Shown piece by piece: positions 51,285 through 60,298 of a stretch of 64,000 nt of DNA. The notes beneath the pieces are model-generated. The model had not been told where the DNA came from. It did not search any database and was given only the letters and a program-made list of their open reading frames with translations. Source of the stretch: CANHEE01 sp043777755. GTDB taxonomy: Bacteria > Bacteroidota > Bacteroidia > Chitinophagales > Saprospiraceae. The translations under genes were made by a program, and so were the position numbers. The stretch's first letter is position 1, and every line of letters begins with the position of its first letter. Where the stretch lies: assembly GCA_043777755.1 (NCBI GenBank), contig JAYWHK010000212.1, positions 1 to 64,000 on the forward strand, read 5' to 3'.

Positions 51285-53145
51285 GCTATGCTACTTACGC
51301 TCGCACAACGAAACCACAAATCATCTAAGTGAATTGGATTTTCTGTTGTATTCCAAACATAGACTTTGATATTTTCAGCGTTTTCAATTTGTTCATCAAT
51401 TTTCATGAAAAAATAGGCTTTTGTCCAAATATTCGCTTCCCAACCCCAAATAGAAGGTTCGCCTCGATTGGATTTATTGTCTAATCGAATATTCGCAGAC
51501 TTTAAAGATTTTCCATTTTTATCAAAATATGCTATGGTGAACATACTGTTTTTATAAAAATCATTTCCCGAATGTTCTCTCATAAAATTGACTTCGGCTT
51601 TTATGTATTGATCTTTTTTTAGGTTAATTTCGCTAATTTTAGCATTGTATATTTGGCAAAACTCTTTTTTGTTGTCCAAACGAAAGCAAAATTTACTATT
51701 TGGATTTTTTCTTACAAAATTTTGGCTCAATGAATCTTCAAAATTTTCTTTTACTAAAATCTTAGTAATTTTAAGGTCATTGGTATCTGGTTGCCATTCT
51801 TCTGTGTCAAACATTGTCACGCTTCGCCAATCTGCTTTTGTTTTGCCTACCATATACCAATAAAAATTTTTATTTGTATTTTCTGTCCAAACCAATCCTT
51901 CTGAAAATTGCCAAACCAATGATGTGAAAAGATAGATTGCAAAGATTCCAATTCCTAAAAACAATGCTTTTAATACTTTCTTACTTTCCAACCAAGTCCA
52001 AAATGAAGCCATACCAAATGCTAACAAAGGGTAGGTTTCTACCATTGGGCGAGAGCCAATTCCATTGATGTAATTCCAACACCACCAGCTGTAAATAATG
52101 TAAATGTGCAAAGGCAAGAAAACCAATATTGCTATTTTCCATTTAAATTGTTTTTTCAACAAGAACAAACCAATCAACGCCAACGCCATTATTGGTGAAT
52201 ATGCCAACCAACCATTTTGATAAGAAAAGATACCATCAATAATTCGTGGATTTTTAAAATCAAAACTTTCTTTTTCATAACTGTAGTATAAAAACTGATT
52301 GGTCACAGCCTTCCAATACAACATTTGAGGAACACCAGCAAGTATGAAAGCTAAAATAGAGAACATAATTTTCCCATAATGCTGCTTCCATACATTAAAG
52401 TTTGATTTTAAACTTTCCCAATTGTGAACGCCATAAAGTAGAGGAATCGCTAAACTGATAATTTCTGTTGGTCGTATGGCTGTGATTCCTCCTGCGCACA
52501 AGCCAATAAGTAGGGCACTTTTTAGATTTGGCGAATCGTAAAAACATATCGTAGAAAATATCAACTGGGCATATAAGAAGAACAAAAAACTATGCGCCAT
52601 TCCACTTTCATAAGCACTAAAATAGTAAAGATTCGTTGCCAACGAAAGTAAAACCAAGGTAATGGCAACTGCACTGTCAGAAAAATACAAAGCAATGTTT
52701 TTCTAATCAGCCATAAGCCCCAAAACACATAAAACAAACCTGCAAACAGATAAGCGTTTGTATATATTTTAGAAAAACCATTTTGTTCAAAACCCAATAT
52801 TGGTGCTGCAATATGCGCTACTATGTAAAAAGGCGCAGCTAAAACAGCAACACCACAGGTATATTTGTCCAACACATGATTGTCTGGCAGCGGCTGTTCA
52901 TTACCGAATAATTTTTTACCTTTCGGAGGAATTGCTCGTCCAATTTGGACTTCTTTTGCTGCAAAACTTTTTTCAAAAGTCATCAAATCGCCATGTACAA
53001 TAATAGCGGGAAGATAAATATAATAGCCAAGTGCATCGCCTACACCGTCCAATATGCGTTTTTCATTGCCTTGATAATAGCAAAATGAAGCAAATAAAAT
53101 AGTAATTATGGCAAAATATGAATAAAAAGACTGTTTATTTTTCAT
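51269..53145 (-). pseudogene. Frameshifted GT-C-like membrane protein (paralogue of the adjacent gene)
   Basis: Two frames overlap: the N-terminal one (53145 down to 52561; MKNKQSFYSYFAIITILF...) and a C-terminal one from about 52690 to 51269. They join as RK-NIALYFSDSAVAITLV if one A is added to the run at 52698-52702 (plus-strand TTTTT), giving about 625 residues like the neighbouring gene (53135-54964). The joined protein has an extracytoplasmic acidic motif near TM1 (GVGDALGYYIYLPA), many membrane helices and a beta-rich C-terminal domain. The lesion may be real or an assembly error in a homopolymer. It overlaps the upstream paralogue by 11 bases. Confidence 0.75.
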
Positions 53146-54964
53146 AAAAACTTTCTAATTTTAAATTGTCAATATAAGTAGTTGTTTTTCCTTCTCCATT
53201 CCAAAAACTTAGATGAACAGTATCGAAGTCTTCTTTTGGGATTTTTGTATCTATATAAATAGGAACTTTTGGGTCAGGTGTATAATAACGTTGTACCCGA
53301 ATGGCTTTGTCTTTTATTTTTTTACCATCTTTTACAAAAGCAATTTGCATTTGCAGCATTTTCCATTGGTTCCATTCTTGAGCTGGAAAGCGAAAATCAG
53401 CAGACATACGCAACCATTTTCCTTCAATCCCTTCGTTTTTTACCTTATAAATTTTTGAATATTGATTCCATTCATCTATAAACAACAATTTATTTGCCTT
53501 ATTTTGTCCATCTACAATACTTAAAGTATCTGTGTCAAAATCATTAAAATACAAGGTTTTAGCGTTGTGAGGTGTCCCGTAAAAATATTCGTCAGTGTCT
53601 AATAATTTATAAGCATCTTTTTTCAAATTCCAATGACCCAATACCGCATAATAGAATTTTTTGTTCATATCGCCCGCTACAAAAAATCCTCCTTTGTGTG
53701 CTTGATGTGTGAACCAAAGGCTTACATAAGAGAAAAATACCGCCAAAATAACGATAAGTGAAGATAAAACATACTTTTTTAAAATAGATTTTGTAGAAAA
53801 TAACGTAAAAAACCAAGTAATAAATGCTGTCAGTGGAAAAAGTAAAATGGTGTATGACTGTACCATAGAGCGTTGCCCCAAACTACCACCATACCACCAA
53901 CAATCCCAAGCAAAAGCAATATAAATAAATAAAATACTGTAAATCAAACACGCTACGGCAATATTTTTATTTTTGTAAAATAAAGGAATAAAACCCAATA
54001 ACGCAAAATACATCATCGGAGAATACATCAGCCAACCAGCTCTAAAACTAAAAAAACCTTCTTCTAAATGCGGTTTTAGCCAGCTAAATCCTTGGTCTTC
54101 ATAAGAATACACTATCCAATGTCCCGTAGCGTATTTCCAATACATCAACTGAATTGAGCCTATAAATATAGTAAGAAAGACTGCAAAGAGTATTTTTAAA
54201 TTATTGTTTTTGAAAAAATCAAAACGCTCCATCAACGTATTTTTATCAAAAACGCCCCAAAGTAACGGAATCAACGCCATGATAATTTCAGTAGGACGTG
54301 TCAAAGCTGCCCAACCAACACAAATACCAATCACAATGGCGTATTTCCAAGCGGCTGTTTCGTAAAAACGAATGGTCGCATAAGTCAATATCGCCAACAA
54401 AGTAAAGCAAAAACTATGCGTCATGGCACTATCAATCGAGGCATAATTCAAATAATTTGTACCAATAAGCAACAACAAAAGTGCAACGCCTGTACTAACA
54501 TCATCAAAATAACGAAGCAAAATTTTTCGAGCAAACCATAGTCCTATCAAAGAGGTCAGCAGTGTCCAAAGCACAATCGCAGCTTGGTAAGGTTTTGAAA
54601 AACCGTCAGCTGGAAAATGTGAGTTTTTGGCATAAAGATGCGCCGCAAAAAACGCTGGTAAAAAATGTAATGCTTGTCCACAACTGTATTTCATCACGTA
54701 ATTACCACTTTCTTTGTGCAGAAAGGCTTGTTGCAACTCAGGTGTAGGGTTGTAATCTCTAAAAATCTTGTCTTTAAACTTGATTTGCTTGACATCTTTG
54801 TAAATAAAAATAGCTGGCAAATAAAAATAATACCCAGAAACGTCCCAAGATAAGACACACTCACCTTCATTTACTTTCCATTTTGGATAATAAATCAAAG
54901 AAGCATAAGCAAGCATAAATACCGCTGCTATATAGGCAAAAAGAGAAAATTTTATATTTTTCAT
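53135..54964 (-). CDS. GT-C-like integral membrane glycosyltransferase
   Basis: The start at 54964 (MKNIKFSLFAYIAAVFML) is preferred; an in-frame longer start would place 45 polar residues before TM1 and overlap the upstream gene. The 609-residue protein has about 10 membrane segments and the acidic pair after TM1 (VLSWDVSGYYFYLPA), as in ArnT/PMT-like lipid-linked glycosyltransferases, followed by a conserved RPTEIIMALIPLLWG segment and a C-terminal beta-rich domain of about 150 residues. The neighbouring frameshifted gene is a tandem paralogue. Substrate unknown. Confidence 0.8.
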   Translation of the reverse strand: MKNIKFSLFAYIAAVFMLAYASLIYYPKWKVNEGECVLSWDVSGYYFYLPAIFIYKDVKQIKFKDKIFRDYNPTPELQQAFLHKESGNYVMKYSCGQALHFLPAFFAAHLYAKNSHFPADGFSKPYQAAIVLWTLLTSLIGLWFARKILLRYFDDVSTGVALLLLLIGTNYLNYASIDSAMTHSFCFTLLAILTYATIRFYETAAWKYAIVIGICVGWAALTRPTEIIMALIPLLWGVFDKNTLMERFDFFKNNNLKILFAVFLTIFIGSIQLMYWKYATGHWIVYSYEDQGFSWLKPHLEEGFFSFRAGWLMYSPMMYFALLGFIPLFYKNKNIAVACLIYSILFIYIAFAWDCWWYGGSLGQRSMVQSYTILLFPLTAFITWFFTLFSTKSILKKYVLSSLIVILAVFFSYVSLWFTHQAHKGGFFVAGDMNKKFYYAVLGHWNLKKDAYKLLDTDEYFYGTPHNAKTLYFNDFDTDTLSIVDGQNKANKLLFIDEWNQYSKIYKVKNEGIEGKWLRMSADFRFPAQEWNQWKMLQMQIAFVKDGKKIKDKAIRVQRYYTPDPKVPIYIDTKIPKEDFDTVHLSFWNGEGKTTTYIDNLKLESFYEK

Positions 54965-55010
54965 AGTGTTTTTTGTTTTGAAGAACAAAGATAAAAAATA
55001 ATTCAAAAAT

Positions 55011-57005
55011 CTACTCCACAATTTTAAAAGTTGTTCTACGATTCGCCTGATGTTCGTCTTCCAAGCATTTGTTGCACTGACAAAGCACAGCAGGAACATT
55101 TTCGCCGTAACCTTTGGCGGTCAGGCGATTGGAAGCGATGCCTTTACTAATCAAATAATCAACCGCAGCTTGCGCACGACGTTGAGAGAGTTCCTCATTG
55201 TATTGGTCGTTTCCTCGGCAATCTGTGTGCGAATTGAGTTGGATTTTGACGGTAGGATTCTCCGCCAAGGTTTGCGACAACTGATTCAAGGTAGGTTGTG
55301 CATCGTTGCGAATATCCCATTTATCATAATCATAATAGATGTTTTCGAGCGTAATTTCTTTGTTTTTATATATTTTATCCAAAATAATTTCCACTTCAAA
55401 TTTTTGCGTAGGATTGTTAGCATCATCCGCAATACCTTTTGTAGAAAACGAAGTACTGTTGTTGAGGTAATTTTCTTTGCTCGCAACAAACTGATAATCA
55501 GTATTTTTTGCAGCTTCTACAGAGAAAAAACCTTCTTCATTGCTGACGATTTTTTTTGTTTCTTTGCCTGTATTAATGCTGACAACGCTATTCGGAATAC
55601 CTCTTCGAGCAATGACCTTTGAGTTCGGATTGTCCGCCTGCGCATAGATTTTTTCCAAAACATAGCCTTCCAAAAGCAATTTATAAACAATATTTTTCGG
55701 CTGTTCTGTCGTTGTTTTTTTTACAGTATCAACAGGCAACGGTGGCAAAACGATTTTTTTAAAGGCATAAACATCATCACCGCCTTGTCCACCTTTTCGA
55801 TTGGACGTGAAAAAACCATTTTGCAAAATGTCATTTTGATTTTTTTCATCAACGACAAAAGAAAAATCATCAGCACCAGAGTTGATAGGCGCACGTAGAT
55901 TTTGCGGTTGTGACCACGCTCCATTTGACATTTTGATGCTTTTGAAAACATCTAAACCACCCATTCCTTGCCAAAAATCAGAGGAAAAATAAAGCGTATC
56001 GCCATCAATCGTAGGAAAAACCTCATTTCCAATACTATTGATATTACGTGGCAATATTTTTGGCAAAGTCCATTTCCCATCTATTTGACTCGTACTGTAC
56101 AAATCAAATCCGCCAATACCTTCACCGCCATTGGCACTAAAAATCAAACCATTGCCATCTGGTGACAAGCACGGATGCCAATAATTGGTTTTGGGTTCGC
56201 AAAAAGGCAAGACTTCTGGTTTTGACCAAATCACACCTTCTCGTTCAGCATAATAAAGTTTTGTGAACTGGTCATCTTTGTCATTTTCGGCAGCATTTCG
56301 GACAAAAATCATTTTGGTAAAAGCCGCATTAAAAGTTGCAGAACCTTCATTATCAGGCGTATTGATTTGTGTACTGAAAGGTTTTACAACGTTATTTTTT
56401 TTGTCAATGGTGTATAAATCACTGAAAGATTTGCCCGTCCATTGGTATTTTTCCGCTTTACTATTGTTGCTTCGGTCAGACGTAATCACGATTTGGTCAG
56501 CCGCATAAATGGCAGGAGCGTAATCATCTTGCGCAGAGTTAAACGCTTGTTTATCAACGATGTATGGAGAGCGAGCCGTCTTCCATTTACCAGCGACTTG
56601 GCAGCTTTCAATGTCTTTTTTGAACTCAAAAGGGCTGCCAATTTCCATACTTGCTTCTTTGAAGGCTTTGGCAGCTTCCGTATATTGTTCATCTTTTTTG
56701 AGTGCATTGGCATAAGCCCGAAAAGCCTCTGCGCCATATTGTTGGTCAATTGCTTTTTTGTACCAAGCTATTGCAGCATCGTTTTTGCCTGTTTTACTAT
56801 AGCTTTCCGCCAATTGAAACGCCAATTTGCCTTTTTCTTTTTTTTCTTTGCTTTTCAAAAATTCTTTTTCCAGCATGGGAATCGCTACGGCAAACTGTTT
56901 GCGTTCAAAAGCAGTGCGCCCATCACGGATTTTTTCGGTATAACTGCACGCAGCCGCCAAAATCAAAAAAGTAAGTAAGAAATAATGAAATATGCTTTTA
57001 TTCAT
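55011..57005 (-). CDS. OmpA-family lipoprotein with TPR, PD40 and CRD domains (PorE-like)
   Basis: The 664-residue lipoprotein has the lipobox LILAAACSY (Cys about 20), a TPR segment (residues about 30-130), six or so PD40/WD40-like propeller repeats (about 150-410, LYYAEREGVIWSKPEVLPF; HPCLSPDGNGLIFSANGGEG), a CarboxypepD_reg-like CRD (about 455-540) and a C-terminal OmpA peptidoglycan-binding domain (NSHTDCRGNDQYNEELSQRR; VDYLISKGIASNRLTAKGYG). This order is that of PorE, the type IX secretion peptidoglycan-linked component, but many Bacteroidota have several such proteins, so the identity is tentative. Monocistronic. Confidence 0.87.
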   Translation of the reverse strand: MNKSIFHYFLLTFLILAAACSYTEKIRDGRTAFERKQFAVAIPMLEKEFLKSKEKKEKGKLAFQLAESYSKTGKNDAAIAWYKKAIDQQYGAEAFRAYANALKKDEQYTEAAKAFKEASMEIGSPFEFKKDIESCQVAGKWKTARSPYIVDKQAFNSAQDDYAPAIYAADQIVITSDRSNNSKAEKYQWTGKSFSDLYTIDKKNNVVKPFSTQINTPDNEGSATFNAAFTKMIFVRNAAENDKDDQFTKLYYAEREGVIWSKPEVLPFCEPKTNYWHPCLSPDGNGLIFSANGGEGIGGFDLYSTSQIDGKWTLPKILPRNINSIGNEVFPTIDGDTLYFSSDFWQGMGGLDVFKSIKMSNGAWSQPQNLRAPINSGADDFSFVVDEKNQNDILQNGFFTSNRKGGQGGDDVYAFKKIVLPPLPVDTVKKTTTEQPKNIVYKLLLEGYVLEKIYAQADNPNSKVIARRGIPNSVVSINTGKETKKIVSNEEGFFSVEAAKNTDYQFVASKENYLNNSTSFSTKGIADDANNPTQKFEVEIILDKIYKNKEITLENIYYDYDKWDIRNDAQPTLNQLSQTLAENPTVKIQLNSHTDCRGNDQYNEELSQRRAQAAVDYLISKGIASNRLTAKGYGENVPAVLCQCNKCLEDEHQANRRTTFKIVE

Positions 57006-57062
57006 AGTCGTAAGTAGTCCTAAGTAAATAAGTCGTAAGTCTGAAAGTCATTTAATGTTTGG

Positions 57063-57113
57063 CTATCAATAGATTACAAAATTTTATAACCGTGTTCATT
57101 TAGACATTACTAC
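57063..57113. repeat. Short palindromic repeat (copy 2 of 2)
   Basis: ATCAATAGATTACAAAATTT and TTAGACATTACTA match 6553-6597. It lies in the gap between the OmpA-family gene and the thioredoxin gene. Confidence 0.65.
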
Positions 57114-57263
57114 TTAATAAAGTTTTACAATTCTTTTTATTGTGTCAAAAATACAATTTTTTTGAAAAGTAGTTAGAAAAATAACAAAAACCTTTTGTGA
57201 ATATGAAAAAGGAGAACGATATTTGTCCATAAATTCAAATCATTATTTTTTTAAATATAAAAA

Positions 57264-58421
57264 ATGTACAAATTTTTTCTTAGCTTATTCTTTGTTGTTT
57301 CTTTTTTTGAAAAAAATCAAGCCCAAACGGGTGTTAAATTTGAAAGTATTTCTTGGAAAAAAGCCTTAGCAAAAGCAACCGAAACGAATAAACTTATTTT
57401 TTTAGATGCTTACACGACTTGGTGCGCGCCTTGCAAAACGATGGAAAAAGATGTTTTTCCTCGTGTTCCCGTTGGCGATTTTTTCAATACCAATTTTATT
57501 TGTGTAAAAATGGATATGGAACGTGGCGAAGGTCTTGACTTAGCACGACAATTCAACATTCATGCGTTCCCAACCTTTATTTTTGTTGATGGAAAAGGCA
57601 ATGTGATGCACTCAGACGCTGGCGGAAAAAGCATCGAAGAATGTCTTGCGATGGGAAACCTTGCACTGAATCCGCAAGAGCGAATGGCGGCTTTGGACAA
57701 AAAATTTGCCGAAGGCGGCAATGCTGACATTGATTTTTTAAAAACATACATTGACAAGCGTTTTGCGCTTCAAAACAATTCGCATCAAGCTGCCGCAGAA
57801 GCCTATTTGACCTTTCAAAACGATTGGACAACGCCCGAAAACATAGATTTTATTGTAAAATACGTTCAAAATCCAGGGAGCAAAGCCTTTGCTTATTTGT
57901 TGGACAACAAAGCAAAATTTATCAAGCAAATCGGAAAACAAAAGGTGGAAAGCAAGATAGAATCTTGCATTTATGACGAGTTGTACAAAGGAAATTCTCG
58001 TACAGGCATTGATGCAATGGCAAAAATTTTAGAGCGACAATATGGCGAGCGTGCGCCTTATTATTTGGCAAGGTACAAAGCTGTTTTTGCCCAAGCAACA
58101 TTTGACATTAACAACTTCCAGACTTCTGCAAACGAGTATTTTTCAAAATTCCCACCAGAAGACCCTGCCGAATGGTCTGCCATGGCACTTTATGCAACAA
58201 ATTTTCCTTTTGATAAAAACTTGTTAAAAACGGCTTTGACTTGGGTTGAAAATGGCATCAAACAAGAAGATAATTTCGATTGTCGTTTTGCGAAAGCTCG
58301 TCTTTTTCATTATGCTGGAAAAAATCGCAAAGCAAAAAAAATCGCAAAATCTGCCATTTCTTGGGCTAAAAAAAATGGTGAAAACACAGATAAAATAGAG
58401 AAATTTTTAGAAGATTTGTAA
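57264..58421 (+). CDS. Secreted thioredoxin-family protein
   Basis: A 385-residue periplasmic protein with a signal peptide (LSLFFVVSFFEKNQAQ). The thioredoxin domain (residues about 25-140) has the active site TTWCAPCKTME and the cis-Pro region HAFPTFIFVDGKGNV. The C-terminal 240 residues are helical and of unknown function, perhaps binding a client. It likely reduces or oxidises envelope proteins. Alone; the next gene is 55 bases downstream with its own promoter. Confidence 0.9.
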   Translation: MYKFFLSLFFVVSFFEKNQAQTGVKFESISWKKALAKATETNKLIFLDAYTTWCAPCKTMEKDVFPRVPVGDFFNTNFICVKMDMERGEGLDLARQFNIHAFPTFIFVDGKGNVMHSDAGGKSIEECLAMGNLALNPQERMAALDKKFAEGGNADIDFLKTYIDKRFALQNNSHQAAAEAYLTFQNDWTTPENIDFIVKYVQNPGSKAFAYLLDNKAKFIKQIGKQKVESKIESCIYDELYKGNSRTGIDAMAKILERQYGERAPYYLARYKAVFAQATFDINNFQTSANEYFSKFPPEDPAEWSAMALYATNFPFDKNLLKTALTWVENGIKQEDNFDCRFAKARLFHYAGKNRKAKKIAKSAISWAKKNGENTDKIEKFLEDL

Positions 58422-58449
58422 AAAACACTTTCAAATCCAGATTTTTCTC

Positions 58450-58457
58450 TACTTTTG
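58450..58457 (+). promoter_or_regulatory. Promoter -7 box (TACTTTTG) for the AI-2E gene
   Basis: Matches TAnnTTTG, 19 bases before the ATG at 58477. Confidence 0.5.
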
Positions 58458-58476
58458 ACTTAAAATAAAAAAAACC

Positions 58477-59592
58477 ATGCTGAAAAATATCAACCGTTAC
58501 GTTACCATTGGAATTATAATTGTGCTTTTGGGCTTGATTATGACTTATTTTAGTAACATTGTTACTTATGTACTCATCGCTTGGGTTTTGTCCATGATAG
58601 GACAGCCTTTTATGAATTTTTTTCTCAAACTTCGGTATAAAAAAATCGGTATTGGGCCATCGCTTGCAGCGATACTGACGATGTTTTGTTTTTTTATTAT
58701 TTTTGCTTTGTTGGTATGGATTTTTGTACCGCCAATTATTGAGCAAGCACAACGTTTGTCGAATGTTGATTATACCAAAATCGAAAGAGCTATTGAACAA
58801 CCGACCAAACAATTCAGCAATTGGCTGCAACAATATGGCATTATTCCTCCCAATAAATCCGCTTTAGACCAACTGGTACTCACGGTCAAAAATGCAGTAA
58901 GTCCCGCACGAATTGGCAATCTAATTGAAACTACGATTTCTACTGCGGGTTCTATTTTTGTAGGATTGAGTTCTGTTATTTTCATCACTTTTTTCTTTTT
59001 GAAAGATCACAGTATGCTTTCGGAGTTTTTGACAGCTATCTTTCCTGCTGGTTATAGCGGCAATATGCGTACAGCTATTGACGACATCAGGACTTTATTG
59101 ATTCGTTATTTTGGAGGTATTTTGATTCAGATGGTTTCTATAACCAGTATTGTGGCAGGACTTTTGACTATTTTAGGTGTTCCAAATGCTCTATTGATTG
59201 GCTTTTTTGCTGCATTGATGAACATTATTCCTTATGTCGGCCCTTTGATTGGTGCAGCTTTTGGCGTTATGATTACGTTTTCGTCGCATTTGGATTTAGA
59301 TTTTTACACACAAATCATTCCTTTGGTCATAAAAGTGCTATGTGTTTTTCCTGTGGTTCAGATGATAGATGGTTTTATTTTACAACCTTACATTTTTTCT
59401 AACCGAGTTATGGCACATCCTTTGGAAATCTTTATTGTGATTTGGATTGGTGCTGACATTTGGGGCGTTCCAGGTATGGTTTTGGCGATTCCAGCATATA
59501 CTGTTTTACGGGTTATTGCCCGTACATTTTTTAATGAGTTCCGCTTCGTTCAAGCCATTACGGAAAATATGGACGAAGGATTAGATGATTAG
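58477..59592 (+). CDS. AI-2E family permease
   Basis: The 371-residue inner-membrane protein belongs to the AI-2E (YdiK/PerM/TqsA-like) family with about eight hydrophobic segments. The typical segment MNIIPYVGPLIGAAFGVMIT and QMIDGFILQPYIFSNRVMAHPL are visible. Members export diverse small molecules or act in Na+/H+ exchange; a quorum-sensing role is not implied. Single gene. Confidence 0.93.
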   Translation: MLKNINRYVTIGIIIVLLGLIMTYFSNIVTYVLIAWVLSMIGQPFMNFFLKLRYKKIGIGPSLAAILTMFCFFIIFALLVWIFVPPIIEQAQRLSNVDYTKIERAIEQPTKQFSNWLQQYGIIPPNKSALDQLVLTVKNAVSPARIGNLIETTISTAGSIFVGLSSVIFITFFFLKDHSMLSEFLTAIFPAGYSGNMRTAIDDIRTLLIRYFGGILIQMVSITSIVAGLLTILGVPNALLIGFFAALMNIIPYVGPLIGAAFGVMITFSSHLDLDFYTQIIPLVIKVLCVFPVVQMIDGFILQPYIFSNRVMAHPLEIFIVIWIGADIWGVPGMVLAIPAYTVLRVIARTFFNEFRFVQAITENMDEGLDD

Positions 59593-59722
59593 TAAATGGT
59601 GAAATAAATATTTATAAAATTTTAAAATACTTACGATTATAAACCTGAAATTGGATTTGCATAAGAAAATTAATTTTCTGTTAAACCACACCTCAAAAAA
59701 AACAAATCACTGTTTATATCAG

Positions 59723-59730
59723 TATATTTG
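59723..59730 (+). promoter_or_regulatory. Promoter -7 box (TATATTTG) for the DUF1573 gene
   Basis: Matches TAnnTTTG, 36 bases before the ATG at 59767. Confidence 0.45.
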
Positions 59731-59766
59731 TATATTATTTTTACTAAAAAAATCCAATATTAAAAA

Positions 59767-60225
59767 ATGAAACTCAACTTAATTTTTGCTTATTTGCTTA
59801 TTAGCTTTTTTACTTTTTCATGTACTGCTCAAAGCTCTAAAACGGCTATCAAAGAAGAAGTCAAACCAGCTGCAACAGAAAAAAAAGTATCGCCTGCCCG
59901 TCAGATGTTGAAATGGGACAATGATTTTATAGAATATGGAAAAGTCAAAAAAGGTGACAAGCGTGAGCATACTTACAGATTTCAAAACATTAGTAAGGAA
60001 GATGTCAATATTATGATTTGTACAGCGTGCGATTGTACTACTTTGGACTGGACAAGCAAAACAATTAAACCAGGCGAATTTGGCGAAGTCAATACTATAT
60101 TTAACAGTAAAGACAAAGATAAAGATGAAACCATTAATATCACCATCATTTTAAAAAATGAAGATGCTGTATTGCATTATCCCATCGTAGATGAGGTAAA
60201 ATTTCATTTTGAAATAGAAAAATAA
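59767..60225 (+). CDS. DUF1573 domain lipoprotein
   Basis: The 152-residue lipoprotein has the lipobox SFFTFSC (Cys about 19), then a short linker and a DUF1573 immunoglobulin-like domain (FIEYGKVKKGDKREHTYRFQ; CTACDCTTLDWTSKTIKPGE). The domain is frequent in Bacteroidota envelope proteins; the function is unknown. A terminator follows at 60232-60277. Confidence 0.9.
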   Translation: MKLNLIFAYLLISFFTFSCTAQSSKTAIKEEVKPAATEKKVSPARQMLKWDNDFIEYGKVKKGDKREHTYRFQNISKEDVNIMICTACDCTTLDWTSKTIKPGEFGEVNTIFNSKDKDKDETINITIILKNEDAVLHYPIVDEVKFHFEIEK

Positions 60226-60231
60226 ATTTCC

Positions 60232-60277
60232 GTTAAAAAAAGCGTTACAAATTCACATTTGCAACGCTTTTTTTAAC
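60232..60277. terminator. Bidirectional terminator between DUF1573 and PBP1A genes
   Basis: GTTAAAAAAAGCGTT (60232-60246) and AACGCTTTTTTTAAC (60263-60277) are exact reverse complements. The T-run serves the plus strand and the A-run the minus strand. Confidence 0.88.
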
Positions 60278-60298
60278 AGTTCATCAAATTTTACTCAA

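Noticed and set aside
55050..55622. A 190-codon plus-strand frame antisense to the OmpA-family gene
   Set aside because: It lies over the OmpA and CRD coding region and has no independent evidence.
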